DNA of 64,000 nt, from positions 53,575,813 to 53,639,812 of the forward strand of contig CM041298.1 of the NCBI GenBank assembly GCA_023052935.1, in the 5' to 3' direction. A program made the position numbers and the translations under genes. Numbering within the stretch: position 1 is the first letter of the stretch; each line of letters begins with the position of its first letter. Positions 41,787-53,587 of the stretch are shown here, in pieces. The DNA comes from Piezodorus guildinii. Its lineage: Eukaryota; Arthropoda; Insecta; Hemiptera; Pentatomidae. The notes beneath the pieces are model-generated. The model had not been told where the DNA came from, ran no database searches, and worked only from the letters and a program-made list of their open reading frames with translations.

Positions 41787-44314
41787 TTCGTATATATTAC
41801 AATTTGTCATAATAGACAATAATAATAGTGCTACAGGATCTCATTCATACAATATTTACAATATAAACAAAAGGAATGTCAATTTCATAAAATAAAATCA
41901 AAATAAATAAACGTATACAATAACAAAATTTATAGACAAAATAAATACAAATAAATGAAGTTAACAATTAAATAAACAAAACATGTCACATTCATACCTA
42001 TGTACAATATTTACAATCAGCTCGGGAACCCCGGACGGGGCTTGTCCCCCCACTTGTGGAAGGACAAGCAAAGTCCAAAGGATCCCAGCGCCTCCCTCTC
42101 AGCCGCATCACTGGTGAGAGCCAGCGGAAGCTAAGTGAGGGCGCCACAGCCACAATCACACCGCACATGAGAGGAGAATCTGACCAGTGTCAGAACTCCA
42201 GAATAGATGTTTACAATATGTCTCGGGGCCACTGCCGTTTCAACCTTCTAGGAGGGTTGTATGGATGAGTGGAGCTTGATAGAGATTGTGCTAGAGGATT
42301 AGGATGATGAATGAGGTTCTGGTGGAATTTGGAAAATTTAGATGGAATCAGGTCTGAAATAAATGGAACATTAAGGTCGTGGTGCAAGGTATAGTTGGAT
42401 ACATAATAAGGAGCATTTACTATTATTCGGAGGACTTTGGATTGAAAGGATTGAATGCGTTTGATGTTAGAACGTTTAGCTGTCCCCCACAGTTCAAGTC
42501 CGTAGGTCCAGATTGGCTTCAGTATTGTCTTGTAAATTAATAATTTGTTGTCAACTGTAAGCTTAGATTTTCTGTTTAGTAGTCTGTATAACTGTCCGAA
42601 TCGTCTGTTGAGTTCTTTTCGTTTAAGTCTTGTATGTGGGTTCCACGTCAATCTTTTGTCTAGTAGTAAGCCAAGTTACCGGACTCTGACTGAGGAAGGA
42701 AGCGGTATGGAATTGTAATGAACTATTGGACAGGATTTGCGTCGAAGGGTGAAGGTGACGTGGGTGCATTTGCTTTCATTAACCTTAATACGCCAAGCAT
42801 TACACCAGTCCTCGATAAGACCAAGGTGTCTTTGCAGGATTAAGGATGCTATTTCAGGATCGGAATTGGATGATAGGATGGCGGTGTCATCTGCAAATAT
42901 TGCCAGAAAGGTGTCAGGATGATTAGGAATATCAGCAGTGTAAAGGATGTAGAGGACGGGTCCCAAGACGCTGCCTTGAGGAACACCGGCCTCAATGGGA
43001 TAAAAGTTAGAAAATTCTTCACCACAGCGAACTCGGAAGGAGCGGTTTGAGAGATAGGATCGTAGAATGAGGTATAGAGACTGGGGTAAATGCGTTTTAA
43101 GCTTGAAGAGTAATCCGGTGTGCCATACCCGGTCAAAAGCTTGCGCTATGTCCAGAAACGCACCAGAACAATACTCTTTGCATTCAAGGGCTGAGGAAAT
43201 ATGGTCTACAACTCGGAGTCCTTGTTGAACAGTGGAATGATGAGCACGGAAACCAAACTGATGGGAAGGAAGATTTTGTGATTCTAATATAGGCAGGATT
43301 CGTTTTAGAAGGAGTTTTTCAAGACTTTTGAGAGGATGGGGAGTAGACTAATAGGCCTGTAGGATGAAGTGTTGCTGGAAGGTTTACCTGGTTTCAGGAA
43401 GAGAATGATTGTGGAATGTTTCCACAAGAGAGGAAAATAGGTGGTGCGTAGGATGCAGTTGTAGATATAGGTAAGGAATATAATAGCTTTCTGCGGAAGT
43501 TGACGGAGGATCAGTTTCTGGAGAAGATATTTAACCTCAGAGGGATTAATAGCTTTAGGAGGTAGGGAAAGAGGTATTGGTGACAAAAGGAAGTCTTGTA
43601 CTGCTGCGGTATGATTGCTTTGGGATTCCGGGTGAGGAGTGAATACTTTGGAGAGGTGTGTGGCGAATTCCTCGGGTTTATCTTCATCAGACGCAGCCCA
43701 GGAGTCATCACCACGCCGGAGAGGATGGGAAACTTGATGGGATTTTAAAATCTTCTTCGTGACATTCCACAGGGAATTGTCACTAGCTGACAGAGAGGAG
43801 AGGTAGGAATTAAAGGACTTGGAACGGAAGGTCGCCAACTCCTGCTTCAATTGTCTACAATAGAAGTTATAGGAGCGGCGATCTGTTGGGTGTCGGGTGC
43901 GCTGCCATAATGATCTGGCACGGCGTTTTGCATGGATTAGGTCTGTAAGGTGTTGAGGCAAATGGTTTTGGTGAGGAGTTATATTGGAGTGCTTAAGAGA
44001 GGAGGCAGTCCAGACAGCTTGCTGAATGGCGGTGGTGAAGGAGTAGACGGAATCGTCAAGGTCTTCTGGGGTTTTGAGGGTCGCTCTGAGGTTAATGTTA
44101 TCGGTCAGGATTTGGCGAAATAGGTTCCAGTTGACAGGGCCTCGGATAAATGACGGTGGGATAGGTTTTGGAATTGGAGTGAGAGATACTTTTAGGATCA
44201 GTGGACTATGGTCTGAGGATAGTTCATCAAGTCGAGTTACAGATAAGTTGAGGGAGCCTAATCCGCTGTGAATGAAGAAGTCAAGGATGTCAGGATTACG
44301 GTTGGGATCGGTTG
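41759..44314 (-). mobile_element. Jockey LINE, copy 2 (5'-truncated)
   Basis: Nearly identical to copy 1 from the 3' end up to the middle of the endonuclease domain (2556 bp). It is flanked by an 11-bp target duplication and has a pure poly-A tail (T run 41759-41787 on the plus strand). ORF1 and the 5' UTR are absent. The truncation is typical of incomplete target-primed reverse transcription. Confidence 0.92.
42211..44314 (-). pseudogene. Jockey copy 2 ORF2 fragment
   Basis: Starts within the endonuclease at NRNPDILDFF and continues into RT. Compared with copy 1 it has a 42-bp in-frame deletion near 43510 that removes the SPGHDLLTP segment, a frame change near 43320 (a different T-run length from copy 1), and a TAT-to-TAA nonsense change near 42680. 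The catalytic FADD segment and the C-terminal PRRLKRQWPRD are present. Confidence 0.88.
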
Positions 44315-44325
44315 AAAATAGTAAT

Positions 44326-44820
44326 AGTAAAAGAATGTCCTGAATTTTAGTGAAAAACTTTCAAATTCCGTTGTGTGGCTTGAGTTTTCGCAACTGAACT
44401 GAGAATCGCAATATCTTTTTATAAATATAGAGATTCATTTAAATTAATTAGCCTAAATCAGTAAGACGGATAATTACGAGAATATATTGTAAGTAGTTAA
44501 AAAGTAGTTGGCTCAAGTTGAGTAAATGCAAAGTTCAAAATTAAATAAAACGGTTTAAAGCTACTTTAAACGCCTTCGAAAACTTACCTCTTCAATTTAG
44601 CAACTTTAAAATTAGATTTCCCGCTGCTGATGTATTGCTTGCTGATATTTACGGGTTTTCGAGGCGTCACCTCTTAACTTGAGGGTAGGAACAAAGTCTT
44701 CAACTAGCAAGTTTATTTAAATGGATTGGCCAGTAAAGTGGAAGAAAAAGACAAGGCGTGGGCCAAATAACTAGTTTATTTTAAAGGATTGTTTTGCAAA
44801 TCTTAAAAAAAAAAAAGTAA
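44326..44820. other. AT-rich intergenic DNA
   Basis: Nothing recognisable. Confidence 0.4.
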
Positions 44821-44824
44821 TAAA

Positions 44825-45317
44825 AAATGTCTAGTTGAAACGCAGTTTCTTAATTTTTAAACAAAAATAAAATAAACCCCTATAAACCTATAGCGGCGGT
44901 AATTTTATTGGATTATCTTATTCCTATAAAAATGTAGGACTAATTTTCTCTTCTATCAAATTGAAACCTCAATATCGGAACTGCATACTATTTTTATTAT
45001 TATCACTACAATAAATAGATAACTATTTTGTTTATGTTGTTTATTCGTTTAACGTCACTTTATGCTACTATGGCTAATCGGACGATGCTACAGTGGGAGT
45101 CCTGAATTTTGCCTATTCGGGTTTTATTAGGATAGTACTTTAACGAGTACCTGACATCGCACAGACTCGGGACCACCTTTTAACGTCCCCTCCGAAGGAC
45201 GGCATAACTAAGGATTTTTTACTCCAATTAAAAAATCCTAGGGCCACCCGCAGGTTTGAACCCACGACCTTTGGCATAGAAAGCTGTTATGCTAGCAACT
45301 ACGCTATGGGTGACCCC
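44825..45317 (-). mobile_element. SINE-1 copy with long 3' extension
   Basis: On the minus strand: head (GTCACCCATAGCG, then GTCGTGGGTTCAAACCTGC), full body, then about 220 bp of extra sequence (from AACAACATAAACAAAATAG to GTTTCAACTAGACATT). The extension is shared only with the copy at 52819-53339. It ends in an A/T-rich tail. Confidence 0.8.
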
Positions 45318-45331
45318 CAATAACTATTTTT

Positions 45332-46176
45332 ATTTTCACTTACCTATGTATGAAATGTATAGTAAGGGAAAGTATTGCAATCTTCAAAATTTTCGAATTC
45401 CAGTTTTCAACGGAAGTACACGTTTCAAGGTCCCCTGAGTCCAACTGACCAAGTCCCGCAAAAAGTAAAGTCGTACGAACTGAGATTTGTTATTTAAGAC
45501 TAGTATACGCCCGAGATGTTACAGCAACTTTTTCGTCAAAATCTGCTAACCAGAAGGGCCACTTCATACCATGTATTTTGCACTTTTCACCTTTTTACGA
45601 TTTTCTCAAAAACAGGTCTAACGATTTTGATTAAAATCTCTAAATGGATGTAAAATTTAATGGGATTTATCACGATGTAGGTTTCATTCTGATTGAAATA
45701 GTCTGATAGGACTTAAATGGCGATATTTTAAATTTTTTTTCTCTGAACTGCCTTCAATTTTGTACATTCCAAAAGATTTATCATCTTAATGACATTGATA
45801 AAGAACGGCTAAATATACAAGTTATACGAATTTGATGACCAAAGAAAGGATAAAAGAGCAAAACTATTTTGTAATGTGATTTTTTTTATAATAAGAACGT
45901 ATAATATGGACGTATTTTTTATAATATGGACGTACAATATGCCGCTGGAAAGAGAAAGATTTTAGAAAAAATATTATCTGATACAAAAAGATGTAAAAGG
46001 TAATATAAAATGAAGAAAAGGGATTAAACTTATTACTGATAAACAATTTAATGAAGTTACATTATTTATTCTAAATCAATTTAAAATATTTTTTTTAAAA
46101 TTGAAATATTGTTAATAGTTTTTAAATTAATTTTAACAGTCGTGGTAAGTGAGAGGCGCGTGTTGCCAGCACCAGA
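45332..46176 (-). mobile_element. HLE copy, full length
   Basis: Runs from ATTTTCACTTACC (first motif with one change) to GGTAAGTGAGAGGCGCGTGTTGCCAGCACCAGA. Five T precede it and seven T follow. No GT microsatellite is present. Non-coding. Confidence 0.8.
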
Positions 46177-46183
46177 TTTTTTT

Positions 46184-46799
46184 GTAATTAAGTGAAAACA
46201 TTACAAAAAATAATGTAATGAAGTTATTATTTATCGGTTAAAATAGGTCTCCATCTAATCGAAAAGTGAACAGTAACAATCAGGATTTAATAGGACCGAG
46301 GCTAAATAATACAGAGGGTGTTAATAATGAAAAGAGCGCTTTACTAGCGGGCAACTGAGGCACTAACTTAGAGGACTTGTTGCCCTGAATTTTTAACCCC
46401 TCGAACGGCGATATCTCAGGACGACTGCCCAGGGGCCGCGTTAAGCCCCATTCTGTGTGCTCCCTGTGCCTCGCTCAGGCCATTCAATAGCTCTCTAGCC
46501 CTTTAAAGATTAAGTCTTCGCTTCATGTTATCGATATTTCCCCCTTTATGTTCCAGATGTCCTCTTCCATTCGAATTCCATCGATTCCAGGTTCAGAAAA
46601 TATGTCAATTTCCCTCATAAACTCTGGTTATAGCACTACTCATGTATTACTGAAGATGTTATGTATTTCCTACTTATAATGGATGAATATGCCTATATTT
46701 CTGTAGTTATATACAGTATTATAACATTTTAATAAACTATATTATTTTAAAGTTATAATTCGATTTTCAAACTGATTTAATTTTAATGTTGATAAAGAA
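46184..46799. other. Intergenic DNA with a GC-richer block
   Basis: 46310-46560 is less AT-rich (GACTGCCCAGGGGCCGCGTTAAG). No coding frame, no repeat match. Function unknown. Confidence 0.35.
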
Positions 46800-47065
46800 A
46801 TGTGTGGGACCACCTGTAGTATAGTTGCTCTATACCAGCCTTCATCCAGTTCGCGAGTTCAAATACAGCAGATGACCCTAAGATATTTTAAAGGAAGTAA
46901 AAAATCCTTAATTTTGCCTTTCTTCGAAGACCTAACATGGTGGTCATGTAGATGTCAGATATTCGTTAAAGATGCTTATCCTAATTAAACCCTTGATAAG
47001 CAAAATTTAGGACTCCAGCATCGGCCACAGTAGGCTATAGTGACATTAAATGAATAAATCCCAAG
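46800..47065 (+). mobile_element. SINE-1 copy (old)
   Basis: GGGACCACCTGTAGTATAGTTG, GCGAGTTCAAATACAGC, TAAGATATTTTAAAGGAAGTA, CTTGATAAGCAAAATTTAGG and GTGACATTAAATGAATAAA follow the SINE-1 order with many changes. A 62-codon frame here is a shadow. Confidence 0.65.
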
Positions 47066-47937
47066 GTATTAAATAATTATGGAAACAATTTAATTATTAT
47101 TATTATTATAATTCTTAATAGGTTTATATCTCAACCAAACTTTAGCCTACCCGAAAAGGACTGAGTTTATCATCTAGCTTTTAAGCGGGATAATGAATGT
47201 TCTAAAGCATTTAACTAATGTTGTCGAGAGATTTTACTCTACTGTAAGAGAAAAATTATCAGTGCCAAGTAGAAACCGACTGAGAGGTTATTTAAGCGTG
47301 TTAACAGGTCTGAAGAAGCGTAGTGTTTCAAGAGAAAATGGATATTTAACACTTCAAACCTTGTAGGACCGAAAAAAGAAAAAGAAAGAGAGAAATCCAA
47401 CTTTAAGTAGAATTCACAAAATAGGCAGAAATTCATTACCATCGAAACGATAGGACTGGAAAAGAGAAATTTGCCCGTCACAATAATAGAAAAAATATAA
47501 AGACATTGCATTATTTAAAGAACTATGTTAAACACATAGTAAACTTCTATCAGTATTAATATAATTTTCGTGTGTTAATGTTCTATGACAACCCAAGTTA
47601 TCAGGTATTAAAGTTATAGACAGTTATATACAAACTGGTTCCATGGCAGTCCAACTATCGAAATACTGACACTTTTAGCCAAAGAGATTTTCCTCTAGCA
47701 TGCTGCAACTTAAGAAAAGGGTGAACATAATCATCTTAATATGACACAACATAGTTTGGTCATAGAAAAAATTTTCGGCCTAAAAAATTGGAGTAAATTA
47801 TGGTATAGAGATGTATAGAAGATAAAATATATCTATTGCAGAAAATAAACAAAAAATTCATGAAGAAAAAATATAAATATAAGAAATGAAATTTAAGAAT
47901 ACATAAGAAAATAATATATAGAGTCGTATTAAATTAT
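47066..47937. other. AT-rich intergenic DNA
   Basis: Nothing recognisable. A 90-codon hydrophobic minus-strand frame (47239-47511) shows no known domain and is not called. Confidence 0.4.
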
Positions 47938-49990
47938 ATATAAAATAGTAGTTCCGCTTCGCATGGGTCAAATTTGAATGAGGTGTCATTTATGTTTAAA
48001 AAATCTGGTGCGGGCAACACATGACTTTCACTTACCTCCGTTTTTAAAATCGATAAAAGAATTTCCAAATACAGTTAGAGATAAAAATGAGTGAAACCCT
48101 TAAAGAATTAATTAAATTGAATAAATATAGAAACATGTGTTTTATTAAAAACTCTATTATATTATTATCTAAAATAATCAGTTAGTTTTATCAGTTTTTA
48201 GCACTCTTTATTCAATTTTACAAGCTTGTGTATTAGATAATATATTCTGTATAATATATAAGTCTTTTTCTTTCAAACGGTATATTGTACGTCTTTATTA
48301 CTGTTCTTATGTACAAAAACTAAATTGGCGCGCTGTACTTCATTAACGAGTCGCCAGGTTGCAGCACCGTCAACATGAATATTCCTTTCGGGAACCCAAA
48401 AAACTGTTAGTTTTATCGGTTTTTCATCACTCTCCATTATCCTTTACAATACCGTGAATCAGATAATATTTTTTCTAAAATTTAGTTATCCAACGGTATA
48501 TTATACATCTATATTACTATTGTGTTCAAAAACACAAAAAAATGCATAAAAAAATATTTGTTCAGTTTTCTCCTTTAGTTGTTTATCAAATTCGCTCAAC
48601 GTGCATATTTAGCTGTTAATTATAATATGTAATAAGATAATTTAATTTTTTTTTTTAGAATCTACAAAATTAAAGGTACTTTAGAGGAAGAAAATTTAAA
48701 ATATCTGCATTTAAGCCCCATCAGACTATTTAAATCAGAATGAAACCTACATGATATTAAAGCCTATTACATTTTACATCAATATAGCGAGTTTAATCAA
48801 AATTTTTGAGAAAATCGTAGAAAGGTGCTAAATGCATGGGAAAAAGTAGGACTTCTGGTCTGCCGATTTTAGTGAAAAAGTTGCTATAACATCTCGGGCG
48901 TATAGTAGTCTTAAATATGAAATCTCAGTTTCTTACGACTTTTCGTTTCTGCGCTAGAGCTACCACACACGGACACATAGACCTTTTTGCGGGACTTGGT
49001 TATTTGGCCTCAGGGGACCCTAAAACGTGTATTTCCGTTGAAAACTGGAATTCGAAAATTTCACGATCGCAATATTTTCCCTTACTATATATTTCATATA
49101 TAGGTAAGTGAAAGTAAAAAGCTCTGTATCAACGATTTAGTGTTTATAGCTATGGGAGTTTGAGTTCATCATAACGAAAAGTGCAATTAGCGAGAAATTA
49201 TGTTTATTTTATAATGACTATTCTTTATTATATTTAATCAACGGCAGAAATAAAAGACATAAATCAGAATTAGTACAGTTTATTTGTTTCTTTTTTTAAT
49301 GTGAACCAAAGATAAAGGGAAATTTAATTTTCTCATTTAAAGAAAACTTGATTGCTTTGTATGTATTCAAAAACTACAGAAATAACAACGGTTCCTGACT
49401 TATTCGGTTTATTACTATTTTATATTTCAAATGAATTAAATTACATTTAAAACGTTAAAAGTTTTCATAGGAATCCTATTTAGTTAACAGTGGAACACCT
49501 GTTTTACTGAAATAGTATTAAAATTGAAATAATTAATAACAATGTTAGTTCATATATTCATGACAATTTACCATTTATGTTAACAATTTAGTTACAATTC
49601 GGTACGTAATATTGTTTCTAAAATTTTGCGTACTAAATGGAAGAATACAACTTTCAAGATCCTGTACATTTAACTCTATATCCTCCCTCTTTGCCAATAA
49701 CCTATGTTCATAAGCTTAGGAGCTTACAAACTTCATATTAAGTTGTACCATTTATTTTATTGCATATTAACTTTTCTCTAAATCTCGCGCTTTCTAACAG
49801 TATTCGTCTATATTACTGCTTATATTTGAGGAATAATTTTTTGATGTCTTGGTTTCAGATAACTTATTTTTCCATTTTTAAAGAAAAGCTAAATCGGAAT
49901 GTATTTTATTTTTAGACCTTCATGAAAGATTGCCCTTAATGATAGTAAAAACCGTATCAAAATCCGTCCAGTGGTTTAGAAGTTCACGGA
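47938..49990 (+). repeat. R2 repeat, split by an HLE insertion
   Basis: 47965-48003 (TTTGAATGAGGTGTCATTTATG) joins 49121-49990 (CATAACGAAAAGTGCAATTAG, TTTAATTTTCTCATTTAAAGAAAACTTGAT, then AGTGGTTTAGAAGTTCACGG) when the HLE copy is removed, reproducing the order of the copy at 19889. The distal end (GACCTTCATGAAAGATTGCCC, TATCAAAATCCGTCCAG) resembles LINE 3' UTR tails. The source element is unknown. Confidence 0.6.
48004..49115 (+). mobile_element. HLE copy, full length, in R2
   Basis: Starts TCTGGTGCGGGCAACACATG followed by the ACTTTCACTTACCTC motif. Ends with the hairpin CTTACTATATATTTCATATATAGGTAAG followed by TGAAAGT. Six A precede it and five follow. A short insert near 48325-48390 (GGCGCGCTGTAC) is not in other copies. 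The flanking R2 provides an empty-site comparison. Confidence 0.85.
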
Positions 49991-51629
49991 AGCGAAAATC
50001 GTATCATCATTTTATATATACTTATATACACGTGTTTGCTTGCAACGCAGCCTTTATAAGATGCTACCAGGCGGTCCTACCTTACCAACATACGACATTG
50101 TGTTACTGGCATGACTGTTACAGACATTTAGTGTAGATGATATCTGCTACCCCCTCCCCGATGGCAGCCATATTTGACCGGAAGTTAGTGATCTGCACCT
50201 TACACTTCCGTAATTAGAAGCCCTAAGGGGGGATTGGATGAGGGGGAGGGGGTTGATATTGGGATCAAGTCTGGCAGAATTAGCATCTCTTCTCAGTCAT
50301 CTCGTCCTCACTTCATGTCGGGAAATTTACAACACATAATTCACACAAATGTTTAAGGAATTCCTAGCCAATCATGGTTAGTTCTATAGTTTGATGTTAT
50401 TAACCTATAGTTATAATTAGTTCTATAGTATAGATTTCGATAGGAAAAGAAAAGGGTTTATAATTTGACAATTTGATTGGCTATTTAACTCCGGAGGGCT
50501 AAAAATCAGTGCAGAAAACAGGTATTGAACTTAATTTAAAATATTCTGTGTAACTGTTTTACACAAATATCCCAATTACTATTTAAACTAAATATATTTT
50601 GAATAAAATAAATAGAGTGAGTTCTTGCCAAAAAGTTCTATAAAATTCTTGGCTCGGTTGACGTATTTCTATGGAAACTACGAAATATTAAATTTTACAT
50701 TAAAATTTAATAGTTCACTGTAAGTAAATTCTATTAATTTACAAATATTTTAATGGCTTGATTATTGAAAACTAATGACTAAATGAAGACAGAATATATT
50801 ATAAATATGTAATATTTCGTGAATGGCCAATTGCCTGAACGTTTATATAATAAACTTATTAGGCGATGTTTGAAAATGGTACCTACCTAGGGTATATCTT
50901 CTCTGGGAATAGATGTAACAGTCCTGTTGATATGCAATTAAGTTTCTATCAGGATATATTAAATATAAGTCCTTATATGGCTGCTGATTAAACACTATCT
51001 TCTTCTTTTGGCTTTTTGTAAACAAATCTTTTTAGTAAAAGTTGAGATGACCGCCTAACATTATTGAAATAGATACTCAAGTGAATGAGAGTTCTCTAAT
51101 GTTAAGTTGGGAATTTAATTAGTTAATTATTTAAATTCTCGTGACACTTCATCTGCTTATTATGTTACATTATGTTTCAAAAACTGTCTTTAAAATAAAT
51201 GTTAGAACATAAATTTTTATTTACGATCAATACTCATATTCAATTATCTTATTGTACCACATTATTTTATATTATTCTTAACAATTATTCATTAATTATA
51301 TTATCTTCTCTACTAATTATACCTGATATCTAATCATATCATATTTTCAATCTCATATTTAACTTGGATAATTTTTTGTCCTAATATATTTTTATATCTT
51401 AAATCAATTACAATAATAGGGTGGTTGATGAAAAATCCCTTAACACTTTTCCTAACTCAAATTGAATATGCTTTCATTTTTATTGATTAATTATTTAATA
51501 TAATATAGATGAATGAATTTATATTCTGTCGATTTTCTGGTGAACAGTCAATAGCAAAAATATTAAGGCTAAAAGCTGTAGATTATACCTCTTGTCACAT
51601 CAACAAGAAATTTAATCTTTATAGTTGCT
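49991..51629. other. Mostly unique intergenic DNA
   Basis: 50040-50330 is GC-richer (GGGGGATTGGATGAGGGGG). The rest is AT-rich. No gene or repeat supported in about 1.6 kb. Confidence 0.4.
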
Positions 51630-51805
51630 CCTTATTTCGTCACAAATAAATCATCCATAACGACCTTAATATTCCATTTGTTGCAGACCTTTCAAAACCT
51701 AACTCCGAACCCACGTAAACCCTCTTGTCCGTAACCTATTAACCTCACATATTTCTGATAACTCTCCGAGGCGATTGAAAAGATGGCTTCGTTCTGGATC
51801 TACTT
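51630..51805 (+). pseudogene. Jockey-like RT C-terminal relic
   Basis: The plus strand reads NDLNIPFVADLSKPNSEPT and then, after stops, LITLRG and KDGFVLDL. This parallels the HHDLNIPFISDLIPSKF to PRRLKRQWPRDL end of Jockey ORF2. It is more diverged than copies 1-3. Confidence 0.6.
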
Positions 51806-51956
51806 ACTTAAATAAACAACGAAGTTCTTACAGCTGGATAGTTTCTTCACGCCCTTTATTATGATTCAACACTTTTATTTATTGTATTTATGTTATATAG
51901 AGTTGTCAAATTCTATAAAAAAAAAAAAAATAAATAAATAAATAAAATATACGTAT

Positions 51957-52145
51957 ACAACCCATGAGAAGCGTTTTGGGTTCAGAGCTTAAAGAAAGTT
52001 TCTTTGTTGCATAAGGCCTAGATCACGCTCAACTGTCAGTTTTTCCCCTCAATTTCGGGGTAACCACTTTATAGTGCTTCGGTGTGCTTTAGCAGCCTGG
52101 GTTCAAACCTGGGACCAGAAGAATAGTTAACTAGTGCTCTTTTCA
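51957..52145 (-). mobile_element. SINE-2 copy, short and complete
   Basis: Head on the minus strand (TCCCAGGTTTGAACCCAGGC) followed by CTATAAAGTGGTTACCCCG, GTTGAGCGTGATCTAGGCC, CTCTGAACCCAAAACGCTTC and CATGGGTTGTA. It ends in a TATTTATTTATT/T-rich tail (plus strand A run at 51919-51932). Confidence 0.65.
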
Positions 52146-52806
52146 ATTTTAACTATCTCATATTTTTAAACTAATTAGGGTAGAATATTTATTTATTTGT
52201 GAGAACTGAAGGAAAGTTATCTAATAATGCATGCAAAATTTTCAATTCAATTTTTATGCCATCATAATCTTTATTTTACGACATATCTCTCGTTTCTTTT
52301 CAAGTACTGATTTCAGCATTAATTTATACTTTGTTTAATTTTAGAATTAATTTATGCTTTGAGTTTTTAAATATCGACCGTTAATAAAAATATAATTTAG
52401 ATTGTTTTGATGTTTTATCTGGATTTTGCAAATACCGAACATAATCCAAACTCTCAATTATTTGATGAAATGAAAAACGCATACCTATATACTTTCATAT
52501 AGGTTATCCTATATGCTTATAACCAATTGATATATTATCTGACTTACATGATTAAAGTCTTCTATATGCATCCTCTGTCCTCAGTTCGCTTCCAATTACA
52601 GAAGATACTGGTATAATTCAGTCTTTAGAAACTTAACGAAGCATTAGAAAGGAATTTTATTAGATAATTAAAGGGTCAAAGTCGTAAAATGTAATTAGGT
52701 CAATGGCCGTAACAAGATGTCGTCAGTTCCTAGGCAATAAATAACCTCCATTCCACCCTGTTCGCGGTAATTCAAGAGTTATCAAAAAATTCAAACATTA
52801 TTAATT
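52146..52806. other. AT-rich intergenic DNA
   Basis: Nothing recognisable. Confidence 0.4.
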
Positions 52807-52818
52807 AATATACTTAGC
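52807..52818. repeat. Target-site duplication of SINE-1 (left)
   Basis: AATATACTTAGC here and at 53340-53351. Confidence 0.8.
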
Positions 52819-53339
52819 CAGGGATCACTTGTAGCTGGGTGGATAGCGTAACAGCCTCCCATGCCAAAGGTCACGGGTTCAAACCCGCAGGTGGTCCTAG
52901 GATTTTTTAATGGGAGTAAAAAATCCTTAGTTACGCCGTCCTTCGGAGGGGACGTTAAAAGGTGGTCCCGAGCCTGTGCGATGTCAGGTACTCGTTAAAG
53001 ATCCCTATCCTAATAAAACCCGAATAGGTAAAATTTAGGACTCCCACTGTAGCATCGTCCGATTAGCCATAGTAGCATAAAGTGACGTTAAACGAATAAA
53101 CAACATAAACAAAATAGTTATCTATTGATTGTAGTGATAATAATAAAAATAGTATGCAGTTCCGATATTGAGGTTTCAGTTTGATAGAAGAGAAAATTAG
53201 TCCTACATTTTTATAGGAATAAGATAATCCAATAAAATTACCGCCGCTATAGGTTTATAGGGTTTATTTTATTTTTGTTTAAAAATTAAGAAACTGCGTT
53301 TCAACTAGACATTAAATAAATATCTAAATAAATAAAATA
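52819..53339 (+). mobile_element. SINE-1, most complete copy, with 3' extension
   Basis: Head: GTAGCTGGGTGGATAGCG (A-box-like) and GGTCACGGGTTCAAACCCGC (B box). Body to GTGACGTTAAACGAATAAAC at about 53100, then about 215 bp of extension shared only with the 44825-45317 copy, then an AAATAAAT-type tail. The 12-bp target duplications show that head, body and extension moved as one unit of 521 bp. Confidence 0.85.
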
Positions 53340-53351
53340 AATATACTTAGC

Positions 53352-53494
53352 TCACTTGTTTTATTTAAGTTTTTATAAGAGTAAATGTAGTATTATTGTT
53401 GAAACTTATTTCATATAAATCCACACAACTCATTGTGCTGACTTAGTGGTTTTTATCAAACAATTTATAAATTTATTATATTTATTCACATATT
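53352..53494. other. AT-rich spacer
   Basis: Short spacer between SINE-1 and HLE; nothing recognisable. Confidence 0.4.
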
Positions 53495-53556
53495 ACTTTC
53501 ACTTACTATATATAGTTAGGGTCCCCTGAGTCCAAATAACCAAGTCCCGCAAAAAG

Positions 53557-53587
<31 letters not shown>

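Noticed and set aside
47239..47511. 90-codon hydrophobic minus-strand frame
   Set aside because: AT-rich DNA readily gives Phe/Leu/Ile-rich frames; no domain and no conserved neighbours.
44825..53339. Inverted segmental duplication linking 45 kb and 53 kb
   Set aside because: The shared segment starts at the SINE head, has its own target duplication at 52807/53340 and different outer flanks, so retroposition explains it better.
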